Shown here: piece after piece, positions 50,017 through 58,276 of the stretch
Position numbering within the stretch: position 1 is the stretch's first letter
Layout: every line of letters begins with the position of its first letter
NCBI GenBank assembly: GCA_021734905.1
Contig: JAIPIB010000002.1
Coordinates: 117,884 to 181,883 of the forward strand
DNA from: Minisyncoccota bacterium
GTDB lineage: Bacteria; Patescibacteria; Paceibacteria; UBA9973; UBA918
DNA length: 64,000 nucleotides
Direction: 5' to 3'
Notes under the pieces: generated by a model
Database searches by the model: none
What the model was told of the DNA's origin: nothing
What the model saw: only the letters and a program-made list of their open reading frames with translations
Position numbers and translations under genes: made by a program

Positions 50017-50850
50017 ATGATATTTTTCCCGAAAAAAAAACAATACCGACCCTATGTAACAATAGAAAAACTGGTCGGTGAGACGCCACTTATCTCTTTG
50101 GAAAAACTTCGGAAAAACCTCTCTATTCCCTCAAACGTTCCACTTGCGTATGCTGGAAGACTCGACCCTATGGCATCTGGAAAACTTCTCATTCTTATGG
50201 GAGATGAGTGTAAAGTTCAAGAAAAATATCACTCATTCGATAAGGAATACCAGGTTGAAATTCTACTTGGAACTTCGTCTGATACTGGAGACGTTCTCGG
50301 ACTTCTTTCTTCTTGTGAACAAAAATTTGTGCGTGAGAAAGATGTCTGCGAAATACTAGACTCCACCACAGGAACCATCGACCTTCCCTACCCTCACTTT
50401 TCATCAAAGACGGTGCGAGGAAAACCACTTCATACATGGACACTTGAAGGAAGGCTGAGTGAGATTGAGATTCCCATTAAAACCTCAATGCTACACAAAC
50501 TTACTTTGGATGGAATACGTAAAATATCCAAAGAAGAAATTTTGGAGACGGTACGAAAAAAGATAGAGACTATCCCTGCAGTGACAGATGAACGAAAAGC
50601 ACTTGGGGCTGACTTCAGGCGTGATGCTGTTCGAAAGTCGTGGGACACATTTGCATCGCGAAACGAGCTTTCATTTCAAATACTTTCTTTCACGTGCATA
50701 GCCTCATCAGGTACATATATGAGGTCGCTTGCTGGACTTATTGCAAAAGAACTAGGAACGTGTGGTTTGGCTTACTCTATTCATCGCACAAAAATTGGAT
50801 CCTATATCCCTATATTTAAAGACATAGGTTTTTGGTTAAGGACTTTTTGA
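50017..50850 (+). CDS. truB: tRNA pseudouridine-55 synthase TruB
   Basis: Converts U55 to pseudouridine in the T-loop of tRNAs. The catalytic stretch AYAGRLDPMASGKLLILMGD (44-63) contains the nucleophilic Asp. Further family features are KEYQVEILLGTSSDTGDVLG, FSSKTVRGKPLHTWTLEG and ASSGTYMRSLAGLIAKELGT. The N-terminus lacks the usual G-x-x-x-I-D-KP loop in standard form (KLVGETPLISLEKLRK). At 277 residues, the C-terminal PUA domain is absent. TATAAC (50002-50007) ends 9 nt before the ATG. Confidence 0.92.
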   Translation: MIFFPKKKQYRPYVTIEKLVGETPLISLEKLRKNLSIPSNVPLAYAGRLDPMASGKLLILMGDECKVQEKYHSFDKEYQVEILLGTSSDTGDVLGLLSSCEQKFVREKDVCEILDSTTGTIDLPYPHFSSKTVRGKPLHTWTLEGRLSEIEIPIKTSMLHKLTLDGIRKISKEEILETVRKKIETIPAVTDERKALGADFRRDAVRKSWDTFASRNELSFQILSFTCIASSGTYMRSLAGLIAKELGTCGLAYSIHRTKIGSYIPIFKDIGFWLRTF

Positions 50851-50900
50851 GATACACGGAGTGGTTGAGTTTTTTCTTTAATAACTATAATATTACTCAA

Positions 50901-51602
50901 ATGAAAAAAATCACTATTATTTTTATTATTCTAGTCATTCTTGGAATCTGTTCATATTTCACTCACCAATACTATCTTGGAGTCATTGGTGGAATACCAG
51001 AACTTCCAGTTATTACACCCGCTGCTCCATCAGCTAGTCCTGAATGGATAAAAAATATGAAGAATACTTTTCATCTAGAAATATTAAGTGTCTCAATGCC
51101 CACCATTTCATTTTCATATGCCAATATGCCACCATCTGGTGTAAATGTTATTCGGGAAGAAACAGGTGAAGTAGTTTGGCGTCAGAAACTTACTGACACT
51201 GAAGGATTATCTGGAAGGACTACTGTCACACTCCCAAATGGAATTGTAAATTCAGCAGAATACGCCGGTCGATACTTTTTGCAAGCTTTCGGATCAAGTA
51301 ATGAAATTTATGCAACGAGCACAGCATTCTATGTTGGCAAAAATACATCAAATTCACAATTGAGTGTACAAGCAAAGGCGGAGCCGAATAATATTCATGA
51401 GAAAGAAATTATTACCATCTCGTGGTCTTCTACTGACGCCATCGGATGCTATCTGGACACAGCACGAGGAAAGGGAGACGACCTTGCTCCATCTGGGTCT
51501 GTTGAAACCCCCATTTATGGCGCGTTCCTCCCATTAAAAATAGTTTGTCATGACGAAAAAGACAATGTAGCTAGTGCTGAAATAGATTTAACAATCAAAT
51601 GA
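50901..51602 (+). CDS. Membrane-anchored protein with Ig-like folds, unknown
   Basis: 233 residues from ATG 50901 (MKKITIIFIILVILGICSYF). The in-frame start at 50832 overlaps truB and precedes a poor N-terminus. A signal anchor covers 3-20, followed by a Pro/Ala/Ser linker. Two beta-sandwich-like regions follow: FHLEILSVSMPTISFSYANM through STAFYVG, and then VQAKAEPNNIHEKEIITISW through NVASAEIDLTIK. ITISWSSTDAIGCYLDTARG resembles Ig-like repeats of Parcubacteria surface proteins. It is probably extracellular. The function is unknown; it sits after truB without obvious linkage. Confidence 0.7.
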   Translation: MKKITIIFIILVILGICSYFTHQYYLGVIGGIPELPVITPAAPSASPEWIKNMKNTFHLEILSVSMPTISFSYANMPPSGVNVIREETGEVVWRQKLTDTEGLSGRTTVTLPNGIVNSAEYAGRYFLQAFGSSNEIYATSTAFYVGKNTSNSQLSVQAKAEPNNIHEKEIITISWSSTDAIGCYLDTARGKGDDLAPSGSVETPIYGAFLPLKIVCHDEKDNVASAEIDLTIK

Positions 51603-51649
51603 TACTGCGCATTGACGAAAATGGCTATTTTTGGTAATATCTTCGAGCT

Positions 51650-51823
51650 ATGTCACAAGATAAACTCATAAAACTCGTTTCTGTCGGCGATTCAAAAGGT
51701 GTCGGAAAAGGTCATACTTACTACACACGAAAGAATAAGAAGAAACACGCTGATAAGAAATTTGAGTTTAAGAAATTCAATCCTGTAGCTCAGAAACACA
51801 CCCTTTATAAAGAAAAGAAATAA
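51650..51823 (+). CDS. rpmG: Large ribosomal subunit protein bL33
   Basis: 57 residues, missed by a 60-residue cutoff but clearly bL33: KLIKLVSVGDSKGVGKGHTY, then YTRKNKKKHADKKFEFKKFN and PVAQKHTLYKEKK. The last two match the canonical K-LELKKFDPVVRKHVIYKE pattern. It lacks the zinc-binding cysteines of some bL33 forms. TAATAT ends 9 nt before the ATG. A bidirectional terminator follows directly after the stop. Confidence 0.93.
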   Translation: MSQDKLIKLVSVGDSKGVGKGHTYYTRKNKKKHADKKFEFKKFNPVAQKHTLYKEKK

Positions 51824-51855
51824 CAAAAAACCGGACACTTGTCCGGTTTTTTGTT
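51824..51855. terminator. Bidirectional terminator between rpmG and fba
   Basis: AACAAAAAACCGGACA/TGTCCGGTTTTTTGTT stem-loop with T runs on both strands, serving the convergent rpmG and aldolase genes. Confidence 0.95.
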
Positions 51856-52873
51856 ATTTAGTATCGCGTGACGCGTCATACTTCCCCAATTGCGCCAAAG
51901 CATTCATTTTAACTCTATACAAAAGAGCCTTTTGAGCTAGAGAAACATTTTCTGATTTTCCCTGCCATGCAAGGAGAAATGGTTCTTGAATCGCCCGTGA
52001 ATACGAAAATGTAATCGGCCACGGCTGCTTTCCAAAACTTGCAATCGCTTGAAGATTTTCTGTTGCCCGTTTCGCAGCCTGTCCACCTGACAAAAAGACA
52101 ATGCCACCAACATCCCGCGGAACTGAAAGTTTAAATGTACGAAGTGTTGCGCTTGCAACTTCGTCCGCAGTTGATTGTTGAGGATTTGTATCGCCAGCAA
52201 GTACCATGCTCGACTTAAGAATCAAACCTTTAAGATCTACACGATATTTTTTCAATGTTGAAAAAAGAATATTAAGCGTCCTCGTTGTAACCTCTTCAGC
52301 TTCTTCAAGAGTGTGCGAACCAGGAAACATTACTTCAGGCTCAACAATTGGAACAATCCCATTTGCCTGCGCAATGAGTGCATACTCTACCATGTGTACT
52401 GCATTAAGCTCAAGACATTCATTCGTAGGAATCCCCTCACCAATATTCACCACGGCTCGCCATTTCGCAAAACGCGCACCAATTTTATAATATTCTTTAA
52501 AACGTTCGTCGAGTCCATCAAGTCCTTGCGTCACTACTTCACCTTCAAATTGATCCAATTGCCTGACTCCCCCATCAACCTTAATCCCAGGCACCATACC
52601 TCGAGCAATCAGAACGTCTACAAAAGGAACACCCTGGTCGGTTGATTCCCTGATTGTTGAATCATAGAGAATGATTCCTGAAAGAAACTCCTCAATTCCC
52701 GGTGCGGTAAAGAGCATTTCTCTAAAATCTTGTCGGTTGCCACTCTGGTTTGGGAGATTCGCAAGTGCAAGTCGCTTCCCTGCCGTCCCGTCACTTTCAT
52801 CTGCTGCGAGAATCCCCTTCCCGTCCAACATGAGCTGTGAGACTGTTTTATATAACTCAGTATTATTTTGCAT
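51854..52873 (-). CDS. fbaB: Class I fructose-bisphosphate aldolase
   Basis: Schiff-base aldolase cleaving fructose-1,6-bisphosphate in glycolysis, or running in reverse. The start ATG 52871-52873 (MQNNTELYKTVSQLMLDGKG) is backed by TACACT (52883-52888, minus) 9 nt upstream; the longer frame from 52924 is rejected. Signatures are GILAADESDGTAGKRLA, IVPIVEPEVMFPGSHTLEEA and LKGLILKSSMVLAGDTNPQQ (Schiff-base Lys). The C-terminal part holds PRDVGGIVFLSGGQAAKRAT and WPITFSYSRAIQEPFLLAW. The 339 residues look like the eukaryotic-type class I enzyme rather than the DhnA type. It can supply triose phosphates from the glucose of the glucan operon. Confidence 0.94.
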   Translation of the reverse strand: MQNNTELYKTVSQLMLDGKGILAADESDGTAGKRLALANLPNQSGNRQDFREMLFTAPGIEEFLSGIILYDSTIRESTDQGVPFVDVLIARGMVPGIKVDGGVRQLDQFEGEVVTQGLDGLDERFKEYYKIGARFAKWRAVVNIGEGIPTNECLELNAVHMVEYALIAQANGIVPIVEPEVMFPGSHTLEEAEEVTTRTLNILFSTLKKYRVDLKGLILKSSMVLAGDTNPQQSTADEVASATLRTFKLSVPRDVGGIVFLSGGQAAKRATENLQAIASFGKQPWPITFSYSRAIQEPFLLAWQGKSENVSLAQKALLYRVKMNALAQLGKYDASRDTK

Positions 52874-52957
52874 AGTACAAAAAGTGTACCACGGTATAAG
52901 CACACCTTCAGTATCAGTATGCACATATCAAACGAGCACGCGATCTCACGAACTTAT

Positions 52958-53722
52958 CTATGCACGAATTCTCCATCCAATTTTGAAGAGGTGAACAACA
53001 AGCAAGGTGAGTGTTGACAATATTCCAAAAATAATAACCAGTCCGAGTATCGCATTTGCCTCATGGACTCCGGTCATTGAGCTGCGTAATCCATCAACAA
53101 AGTAAAAAAATGGATTTGCTCGAGTAATGGTTTGCGCAAGTGGAGGAAGCATCGTGATTGAGTAAAATATTCCGCCTAAGTATGTAAGTGGGGTGATAAA
53201 AAATGTATTGAGGATCGAAAGTTGTTCAAATCCTTGTGCCCACAATGCAACAAGAATACCCAACAGCGAAAATATTCCCGATACCGCAACGATGTAAAAA
53301 ATAAATAATAATGGTTGCTCCAAAGAAACAGCTCCAAAGAGAGTTCCCACACACACAATGAGAATGGCAACAATAACTGCTCGAATCACCGATCCGAGCA
53401 TAAATCCGAATATCATTTCGATGTATGAAAATGGGGCTATGAGAATTTCATCAATACTCTTCATGAATCGCGCAAAGTAGAGTGAGCTTGAACTGCTACT
53501 AAAAGAGACGTTGATAATCGAGAGCATAAGAATCCCTGGAAACACAAACGTAATGTATGGGACACCAGCAACATCACTAATTCGTGTCCCGATAACGTGA
53601 CCAAAGATAAAAATATAAAGTGCAGCAGAGACTACGGGAGAAATAAGTGTCTGCACAATAACACGCATCGTGCGTTCTACTTCTCGTCGTATCATCGTAT
53701 ATACGCCAATCCAATTAATCAT
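52958..53722 (-). CDS. ABC-2-type transporter permease
   Basis: 254 residues with six membrane helices in the ABC-2 pattern, e.g. SAALYIFIFGHVIGTRISDV, PYITFVFPGILMLSIINVSF, and the late YLGGIFYSITMLPPLAQTIT followed by ANPFFYFVDGLRSSMTG, a signature of this family (NPxxYxxDxxR). Its ATG lies 9 bp after the ATPase gene, so the two genes form one exporter. The substrate is unknown: drugs, polysaccharide or lipid-linked molecules are possible. Confidence 0.92.
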   Translation of the reverse strand: MINWIGVYTMIRREVERTMRVIVQTLISPVVSAALYIFIFGHVIGTRISDVAGVPYITFVFPGILMLSIINVSFSSSSSSLYFARFMKSIDEILIAPFSYIEMIFGFMLGSVIRAVIVAILIVCVGTLFGAVSLEQPLLFIFYIVAVSGIFSLLGILVALWAQGFEQLSILNTFFITPLTYLGGIFYSITMLPPLAQTITRANPFFYFVDGLRSSMTGVHEANAILGLVIIFGILSTLTLLVVHLFKIGWRIRA

Positions 53723-53731
53723 ATATGAAAT

Positions 53732-54463
53732 TTAATACGTTGCTCCTTGAGTAATTTCTAAATATTTTTTTTCGAGCGATGAACCATCTCGAATAAATTC
53801 GTCTTTTGTTCCCTCGGCGACAATTATGCCGTTATTGATGATTGCGATATTATTGCAGAGCGCCTCAACTTCTTCTAGGTAATGAGAGGTAAGGATAATG
53901 GTGGTCCCTGCTTTATTAAGTTCACGCAGATACTCCCACAGGTCATGTCGCTGTCTCACATCAATTCCTGCCGTCGGTTCATCGAGGATCAAAAGCTTCG
54001 GTGCGTGGATAAGTGCCCGTGCCAAGATAAGTCGCCGTTTCAAACCACCTGAAAGTTCTTTGAATTTTTTATTACGGTGTTCATAGAGTTCAAAACGTTT
54101 AAGGAGTATCTCAATTCTTTCCTCCCGAATAGATTTTGGGATTCCATAGTAGCCACCCATATAATCAAGGAGATCAGAGCTTGTTGCAAAGATATCAACA
54201 TTAAACTCCTGTGGCGAAAGTCCAATTTTTTTTCGTGCCTCCTTGTACTCTCCTACAACGTCAATACCATCAACGAAGATCCTACCAGAGGTAATCGTCC
54301 CAATACCAGTGATGCAATGAATCGTACTAGACTTGCCTGCTCCATTTGGACCAAGGAGACCAAAAAAACTCCCTCGTCTAATAGAGAGATTGAGGTTATC
54401 TACAGCAATTTTTTTACCATATTTCTTGGTAAGTGAATCAATAAATAAAATATCGTCATTCAT
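53732..54463 (-). CDS. ABC-2-type transporter ATP-binding subunit
   Basis: 243 residues. Walker A GPNGAGKSST (38-47), Q-loop LSPQEFNVD, signature LSGGLKRRL, Walker B LLILDEPTAGID and the switch His in LTSHYLEE are all intact. TATACT (54473-54478, minus) ends 9 nt before the ATG without a Shine-Dalgarno. With the downstream permease it would form a homodimeric (2+2) exporter. It is divergent from prmC. Confidence 0.94.
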   Translation of the reverse strand: MNDDILFIDSLTKKYGKKIAVDNLNLSIRRGSFFGLLGPNGAGKSSTIHCITGIGTITSGRIFVDGIDVVGEYKEARKKIGLSPQEFNVDIFATSSDLLDYMGGYYGIPKSIREERIEILLKRFELYEHRNKKFKELSGGLKRRLILARALIHAPKLLILDEPTAGIDVRQRHDLWEYLRELNKAGTTIILTSHYLEEVEALCNNIAIINNGIIVAEGTKDEFIRDGSSLEKKYLEITQGATY

Positions 54464-54504
54464 AGATACTTGAGTATACTATATAAAGCGAGTATCTTTA
54501 AGAA

Positions 54505-55257
54505 ATGACACAAGATGAGACATGGCTACTGAAGGAGAAATACAATGGTAAAATTGTGGAGGAATATAATACTGATTGTGCAAGACTAAAAAATGGCGAG
54601 CCTCTTGCCTACCTTATCGGACATATCCCGTTCATTAATACCACCATATATCTCGATTCTCACCCTCTCATCCCTCGTACTGAGACAGAGTACTGGGTAC
54701 AAAATGTAGTGGATGAAATCTCTGACCGAGGCCTTGCCTCGGTCAGAGTACTTGATCTTTGTGCAGGTTCTGGATGCATTGGTATTGCGGTCTTGAATAA
54801 TATCGCTGATTCGCATGTCGATTTCGTAGAAATTGATACTGATCACCATGCAACCATCAAAGATAATGTTCTTAAGAACAATATAGACCAAACTCGTGCT
54901 AGAGTTTTTGGTGGAAATCTATTTGAAAACATCACAGACACATACGATTACATCCTCACGAATCCACCCTACATAGATCCAAAACTTGACCGGACAACAT
55001 CCAGTGTTTCAGAAAACGAGCCGGCTCTTGCACTCTATGGAGGAAAAGATGGAGTATCTATCATCTCTTTAATCATAGAGAGAGCAGATAAGTTCCTAAA
55101 GAAATCTGGAGTACTTTTCATTGAACATGAACCAGAACAGGTAGAGACTATACATACCCTTGCTGCAAAAAAAGGTTTTTTTACCAAAACTGCGACTGAT
55201 CAATTCGGGACAAAACGGTTCACACGACTCACTCGCACAGACAGTCTTTCCATGTAA
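54505..55257 (+). CDS. prmC: Release-factor glutamine methyltransferase PrmC
   Basis: Methylates the Gln of the GGQ motif in RF1/RF2 with S-adenosylmethionine. Visible motifs are YLIGHIPFINTTIYLDSHPL, the LIPRTETEYWV lead-in to the catalytic domain, VLDLCAGSGCIGIAVL (SAM site) and ILTNPPYIDP (the NPPY catalytic loop). Also present are ALYGGKDG and LFIEHEPEQ. The 250 residues are a little short because the N-terminal domain is reduced. The linker just before the SAM motif (about residues 72-82) is encoded by a 29-bp perfect inverted repeat related to an intergenic hairpin at 30504. Confidence 0.93.
   Translation: MTQDETWLLKEKYNGKIVEEYNTDCARLKNGEPLAYLIGHIPFINTTIYLDSHPLIPRTETEYWVQNVVDEISDRGLASVRVLDLCAGSGCIGIAVLNNIADSHVDFVEIDTDHHATIKDNVLKNNIDQTRARVFGGNLFENITDTYDYILTNPPYIDPKLDRTTSSVSENEPALALYGGKDGVSIISLIIERADKFLKKSGVLFIEHEPEQVETIHTLAAKKGFFTKTATDQFGTKRFTRLTRTDSLSM
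54720..54748. repeat. Perfect hairpin inside prmC
   Basis: CTCTGACCGAGG and CCTCGGTCAGAG around CCTTG. Core TGACCGAGGCCTTGCCTCGG plus TCA equals 22 of 23 bases of 30514-30536. Confidence 0.88.
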
Positions 55258-55268
55258 GAATAGATGCA

Positions 55269-55481
55269 ATGCAATCAAATATCTCAGATTTACTATACTC
55301 AGGAATGCAAGGACTTTTTTACTTTTTGCTCCTTGCCTTTACCATCCATACACTTTTCCTTGCGTATCACTGGTTTGCATACGGAAATAGTAAACAAGTT
55401 TCACTTGTCGCACTTGCAACATACCTCAGTGGTGGTGCCATTTTATTACTCACCTATTCCTTTGCACTCTCAATACTTTAA
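55269..55481 (+). CDS. Small two-helix membrane protein
   Basis: 70 residues, ATG 12 nt after the prmC stop and ending 8 nt before the PH-domain gene, so probably co-transcribed. Two membrane helices are seen (about 14-37, GLFYFLLLAFTIHTLFLAY, and 45-69, LVALATYLSGGAILLLTYSF). The family is unknown. The partner role with the PH-domain membrane protein is inferred from proximity. Confidence 0.6.
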   Translation: MQSNISDLLYSGMQGLFYFLLLAFTIHTLFLAYHWFAYGNSKQVSLVALATYLSGGAILLLTYSFALSIL

Positions 55482-55489
55482 AATTATTT

Positions 55490-56050
55490 ATGCTTACCGA
55501 AAAAATACAACTTGAGACAAATGAGAAAATCCTTATTCAGGTAAGAAAACATTGGTTCATACTTCTTGTTCAGTTACTTTCTGTTCTTTTTATTTCAGTT
55601 ATCCCTTTTGTTCTTTATTTCACGCTGTTAGCAACAGCAGAGACACTATCATCATTTTTGTTGGAATATGTACCAGTTTTTGTAACCCTTGGCACAGCAT
55701 GGCTACTTGTTATGTGGATGGCCCTCTTTAATGTGTGGACGAATTACTATCTTGATGTCTGGACCATAACGACAAAACGACTTATTGCCGTAGATCAACG
55801 CGGGCTCTTCTATAGAAATACTGGAAGTTTTAGACTTGAACGCTTACAGGATATTAATATTTCTATACGTGGCATTATCGCAACATTCCTCAACTTCGGA
55901 GATCTTGAGGCTCAAACAGCAAGCGAAGACCGTGAGTTTGTTGCCCGAAACATTCCACACCCTCGAGAGCTCAAGGCATTAATTCTTGACGCAACAGACA
56001 AGACGACTTATGGGGCTATTCCTGATAAGTTTGACGGAACGGAAGTTTAG
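55490..56050 (+). CDS. Bacterial PH-domain membrane protein (YdbS/bPH2-like)
   Basis: 186 residues. An N-terminal strand (EKIQLETNEKILIQVRKHW) is followed by two membrane helices (about 25-52 and 60-85) and then a bacterial PH domain: YYLDVWTITTKRLIAVDQRG, RNTGSFRLERLQDINISIRG and TFLNFGDLEAQTASEDREFV. The layout matches YdbS/YdbT-type proteins of unknown role. It follows the small two-helix protein by 8 nt and precedes hisS by 36 nt. Confidence 0.85.
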   Translation: MLTEKIQLETNEKILIQVRKHWFILLVQLLSVLFISVIPFVLYFTLLATAETLSSFLLEYVPVFVTLGTAWLLVMWMALFNVWTNYYLDVWTITTKRLIAVDQRGLFYRNTGSFRLERLQDINISIRGIIATFLNFGDLEAQTASEDREFVARNIPHPRELKALILDATDKTTYGAIPDKFDGTEV

Positions 56051-56086
56051 ACCTAAATTCCATATTGAGGTACAATCAATTTATCT

Positions 56087-57328
56087 ATGGCAAAAAAACT
56101 AGCAACAGAAGCCTATAAAGGCACTCGTGATTTTTATCCTAAAGATATGGCGATCCAGCGCTATATTTTTGATACGTGGGCAAAAACTGCCGAATCGTTC
56201 GGATTTGAGCGATATGACGCATCAATTCTTGAGCCGTCAGACCTTTACAAAAGTAAAGGTGCAGAAAATGAAGAAATGGTAAATGAACAAACATATACGT
56301 TTATCGACCGAGGTGACCGCGAGGTTACGCTTCGTCCCGAAATGACCCCAACTGTTGCCCGCATGATCGCTGCAAGACGCAGAGACCTCAACTTCCCTGT
56401 TAGATGGTACTCAATTCCAAATCTTTTTCGTTATGAACGCCCGCAACGAGGTCGCCTTCGCGAACACTGGCAGCTAAATTGCGACATGTTCGGTATTGAT
56501 GATATTGCTGCTGATGTAGAGATTATTTCACTTGCATATAATGTACTCAAAGAATTTGGCGCAGAGGATGAAGATTTTGAGATTCGTATTAATAGTCGAG
56601 CTTGGCTAACTGAAAAACTTAAGTCATACGATTTGGATGAAAACCAAATGAAACACATGATTCAGCTCATTGACAAAAAAGATAAAATAAAAGATTTCGA
56701 AAAAGAGTCCGAGATTATTACTGGACAAAAAATTGATTTCGAAATTACGGAAGCTCCTAAAGAAAGGAGTATCAAGAGTATTATTGATGCACTTAACTTA
56801 ATTGGAATTACAAATATAAAATTCTCACCAACTATTGTTCGTGGATTTAATTACTACACTGGCACAGTATTTGAAATCTTTGATACTAACCCAAAGAATA
56901 ACCGCTCACTTATTGGCGGCGGACGATATGACAATCTTACTGAACTTTTTGGTGGTGACGCTGTTACAGGAATAGGGTTCGGAATGGGTGACGTTACTAT
57001 GCGAGACTTTCTTGAGACGCACAAACTATTACCGAAGGATCTTCATGTAACAGCTCCACGTCTTTCTATACTTCCTATGGGAAAAGACCTAAATATTGCA
57101 TGTGAAAAGATAGCTCACACATTCCGCACTACTGGTGTCACTGTTTCTGTTGACCTGAGTGATAAAAAAATTGGAAAGAAAATTTCATCAGCAGATGACG
57201 CAGGTGTCCAATATGTCCTTGTGGTTGGTGAAGATGAACTTTCAAGTCAAAACTTTACGTTAAAGGAACTTGCAACCAAGGAAGAAACTGCCGGTCAACT
57301 TGATGACCTTATTAAACACCTTGCATAA
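56087..57328 (+). CDS. hisS: Histidyl-tRNA synthetase
   Basis: Class II enzyme charging tRNA-His. Motif 1 region FGFERYDASILEPSDLY, motif 2 LFRYERPQRGRLREHWQLNC, the histidine-A loop RGFNYYTGTVFEIF and motif 3 GIGFGMGDVTMRDFL are intact. The C-terminal anticodon domain (LSILPMGKDLNIACEKIAHT) is present. The 413 residues match the family. TACAAT (56071-56076) ends 10 nt before the ATG, with no Shine-Dalgarno. The stop codon overlaps the exonuclease start by one base. Confidence 0.97.
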   Translation: MAKKLATEAYKGTRDFYPKDMAIQRYIFDTWAKTAESFGFERYDASILEPSDLYKSKGAENEEMVNEQTYTFIDRGDREVTLRPEMTPTVARMIAARRRDLNFPVRWYSIPNLFRYERPQRGRLREHWQLNCDMFGIDDIAADVEIISLAYNVLKEFGAEDEDFEIRINSRAWLTEKLKSYDLDENQMKHMIQLIDKKDKIKDFEKESEIITGQKIDFEITEAPKERSIKSIIDALNLIGITNIKFSPTIVRGFNYYTGTVFEIFDTNPKNNRSLIGGGRYDNLTELFGGDAVTGIGFGMGDVTMRDFLETHKLLPKDLHVTAPRLSILPMGKDLNIACEKIAHTFRTTGVTVSVDLSDKKIGKKISSADDAGVQYVLVVGEDELSSQNFTLKELATKEETAGQLDDLIKHLA

Positions 57329-57903
57329 TGCATTACGTCGTATTTGATTTAGAGACACAAAATACTTTTGCTGATGCAGGGAGTAATAATCCTGCTGATT
57401 TAGATATTTCCGTTGGCTGTGTCTATGACTCAATCACCGATACATATACAACAGTTGCACATGATGAACTCCATAAACTATGGCCAATTCTTGAAGAGGC
57501 AGAAGTTCTTGTTGGATATAATAGTAATCATTTTGACATCCCTCTTCTTAATAAATATTACCCCGGCGACCTTACACACATTAAAAGCATTGACCTTCTC
57601 GAAGATATCCGTATTTCGCTTGGCCGTAGGGTTCGTCTTGATTCAGTCGCTCAAGCAACAATCGGTTCAAAAAAAAGTGCCAACGGCCTTCAAGCAATCA
57701 AATGGTGGCGAGAGGGTGATATTGAATCTATCAAGAAGTATTGTAAGCAAGATGTTAAGGTGACGAAAGAAATTTTTGAATATGCACTCCTTAACAACAA
57801 AGTTTTATTTAAAGATGGTCACAAAAAACGCGAAATCCCTCTTGATACTTCTCTCTGGGTTCCTCACGAGAATCACAGAATGACGTTTTCATTGCCGTTC
57901 TAG
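57328..57903 (+). CDS. RNase H-fold DEDD exonuclease
   Basis: 191 residues of the DnaQ-like superfamily. Motifs are VVFDLETQ (Exo I: Asp6, Glu8), GYNSNHFDIPLL (Exo II) and YCKQDVKVTKEIF (Exo III, with the Y-x3-D form). The IKWWREGDIESIKKYC segment precedes Exo III. Predicted 3'-5' exonuclease on DNA or RNA in the cytosol. It overlaps hisS by one base (TAATG-type coupling), so both are made together, but a functional link is not obvious. Confidence 0.85.
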   Translation: MHYVVFDLETQNTFADAGSNNPADLDISVGCVYDSITDTYTTVAHDELHKLWPILEEAEVLVGYNSNHFDIPLLNKYYPGDLTHIKSIDLLEDIRISLGRRVRLDSVAQATIGSKKSANGLQAIKWWREGDIESIKKYCKQDVKVTKEIFEYALLNNKVLFKDGHKKREIPLDTSLWVPHENHRMTFSLPF

Positions 57904-57910
57904 CGAACTC

Positions 57911-57938
57911 TTGTGTTATTTATTATTTATGGTATAAT
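57911..57938 (+). promoter_or_regulatory. Promoter of the 57970 gene
   Basis: TTGTGT (57911-57916), a 16-nt spacer and TATAAT (57933-57938). AAGGAG (57958-57963) is 6 nt before the ATG. Confidence 0.7.
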
Positions 57939-57969
57939 ATAATACTACCTTCTCACCAAGGAGTACAGC

Positions 57970-58164
57970 ATGTGGACGTTAGTTATTTTTATTGAAGTGC
58001 GGAACTTCAATAGTTCGAGTTCGACCGCATTGAGTTCCATCGGATCAACGATGGTTCCAGGCTTTACATCGAAAAAGAATGCGGTCGACGCAGGAAATGT
58101 TGCAGCAATGGAATTGCGCAACGAGAGGACGATTTGCAGCTTCACAACATTCGAAGTGAAGTGA
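57970..58164 (+). CDS. Small unknown protein
   Basis: 64 residues, beginning MWTLVIFIEVRNFNSSSSTA and ending RTICSFTTFEVK. It is Ser/Thr-rich and without a recognised family. The evidence for it is regulatory rather than similarity: a good promoter, AAGGAG at the right distance, and a terminator 22 nt after the stop. An opposite-strand ORF overlaps it but lacks such signals. A small structured RNA would be the alternative. Confidence 0.5.
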   Translation: MWTLVIFIEVRNFNSSSSTALSSIGSTMVPGFTSKKNAVDAGNVAAMELRNERTICSFTTFEVK

Positions 58165-58185
58165 ATGCATGAAGAAAAACACAAA

Positions 58186-58213
58186 CGGCCAGATTCGTCT
58201 GGCCGCTTTTTTA
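58186..58213 (+). terminator. Terminator of the 57970 gene
   Basis: CGGCCAGA/TCTGGCCG with TTCG tetraloop, then CTTTTTTAT. Confidence 0.93.
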
Positions 58214-58276
58214 TATTATAACAATCAAACAGTCCCCCATTAATTCAACGTTGGTTAAAGTATCTTTTATATACAT

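Noticed and set aside
57945..58184. Minus-strand 79-residue ORF over the 57970 gene
   Set aside because: No promoter or Shine-Dalgarno in that direction, while the plus-strand frame has both plus a terminator.
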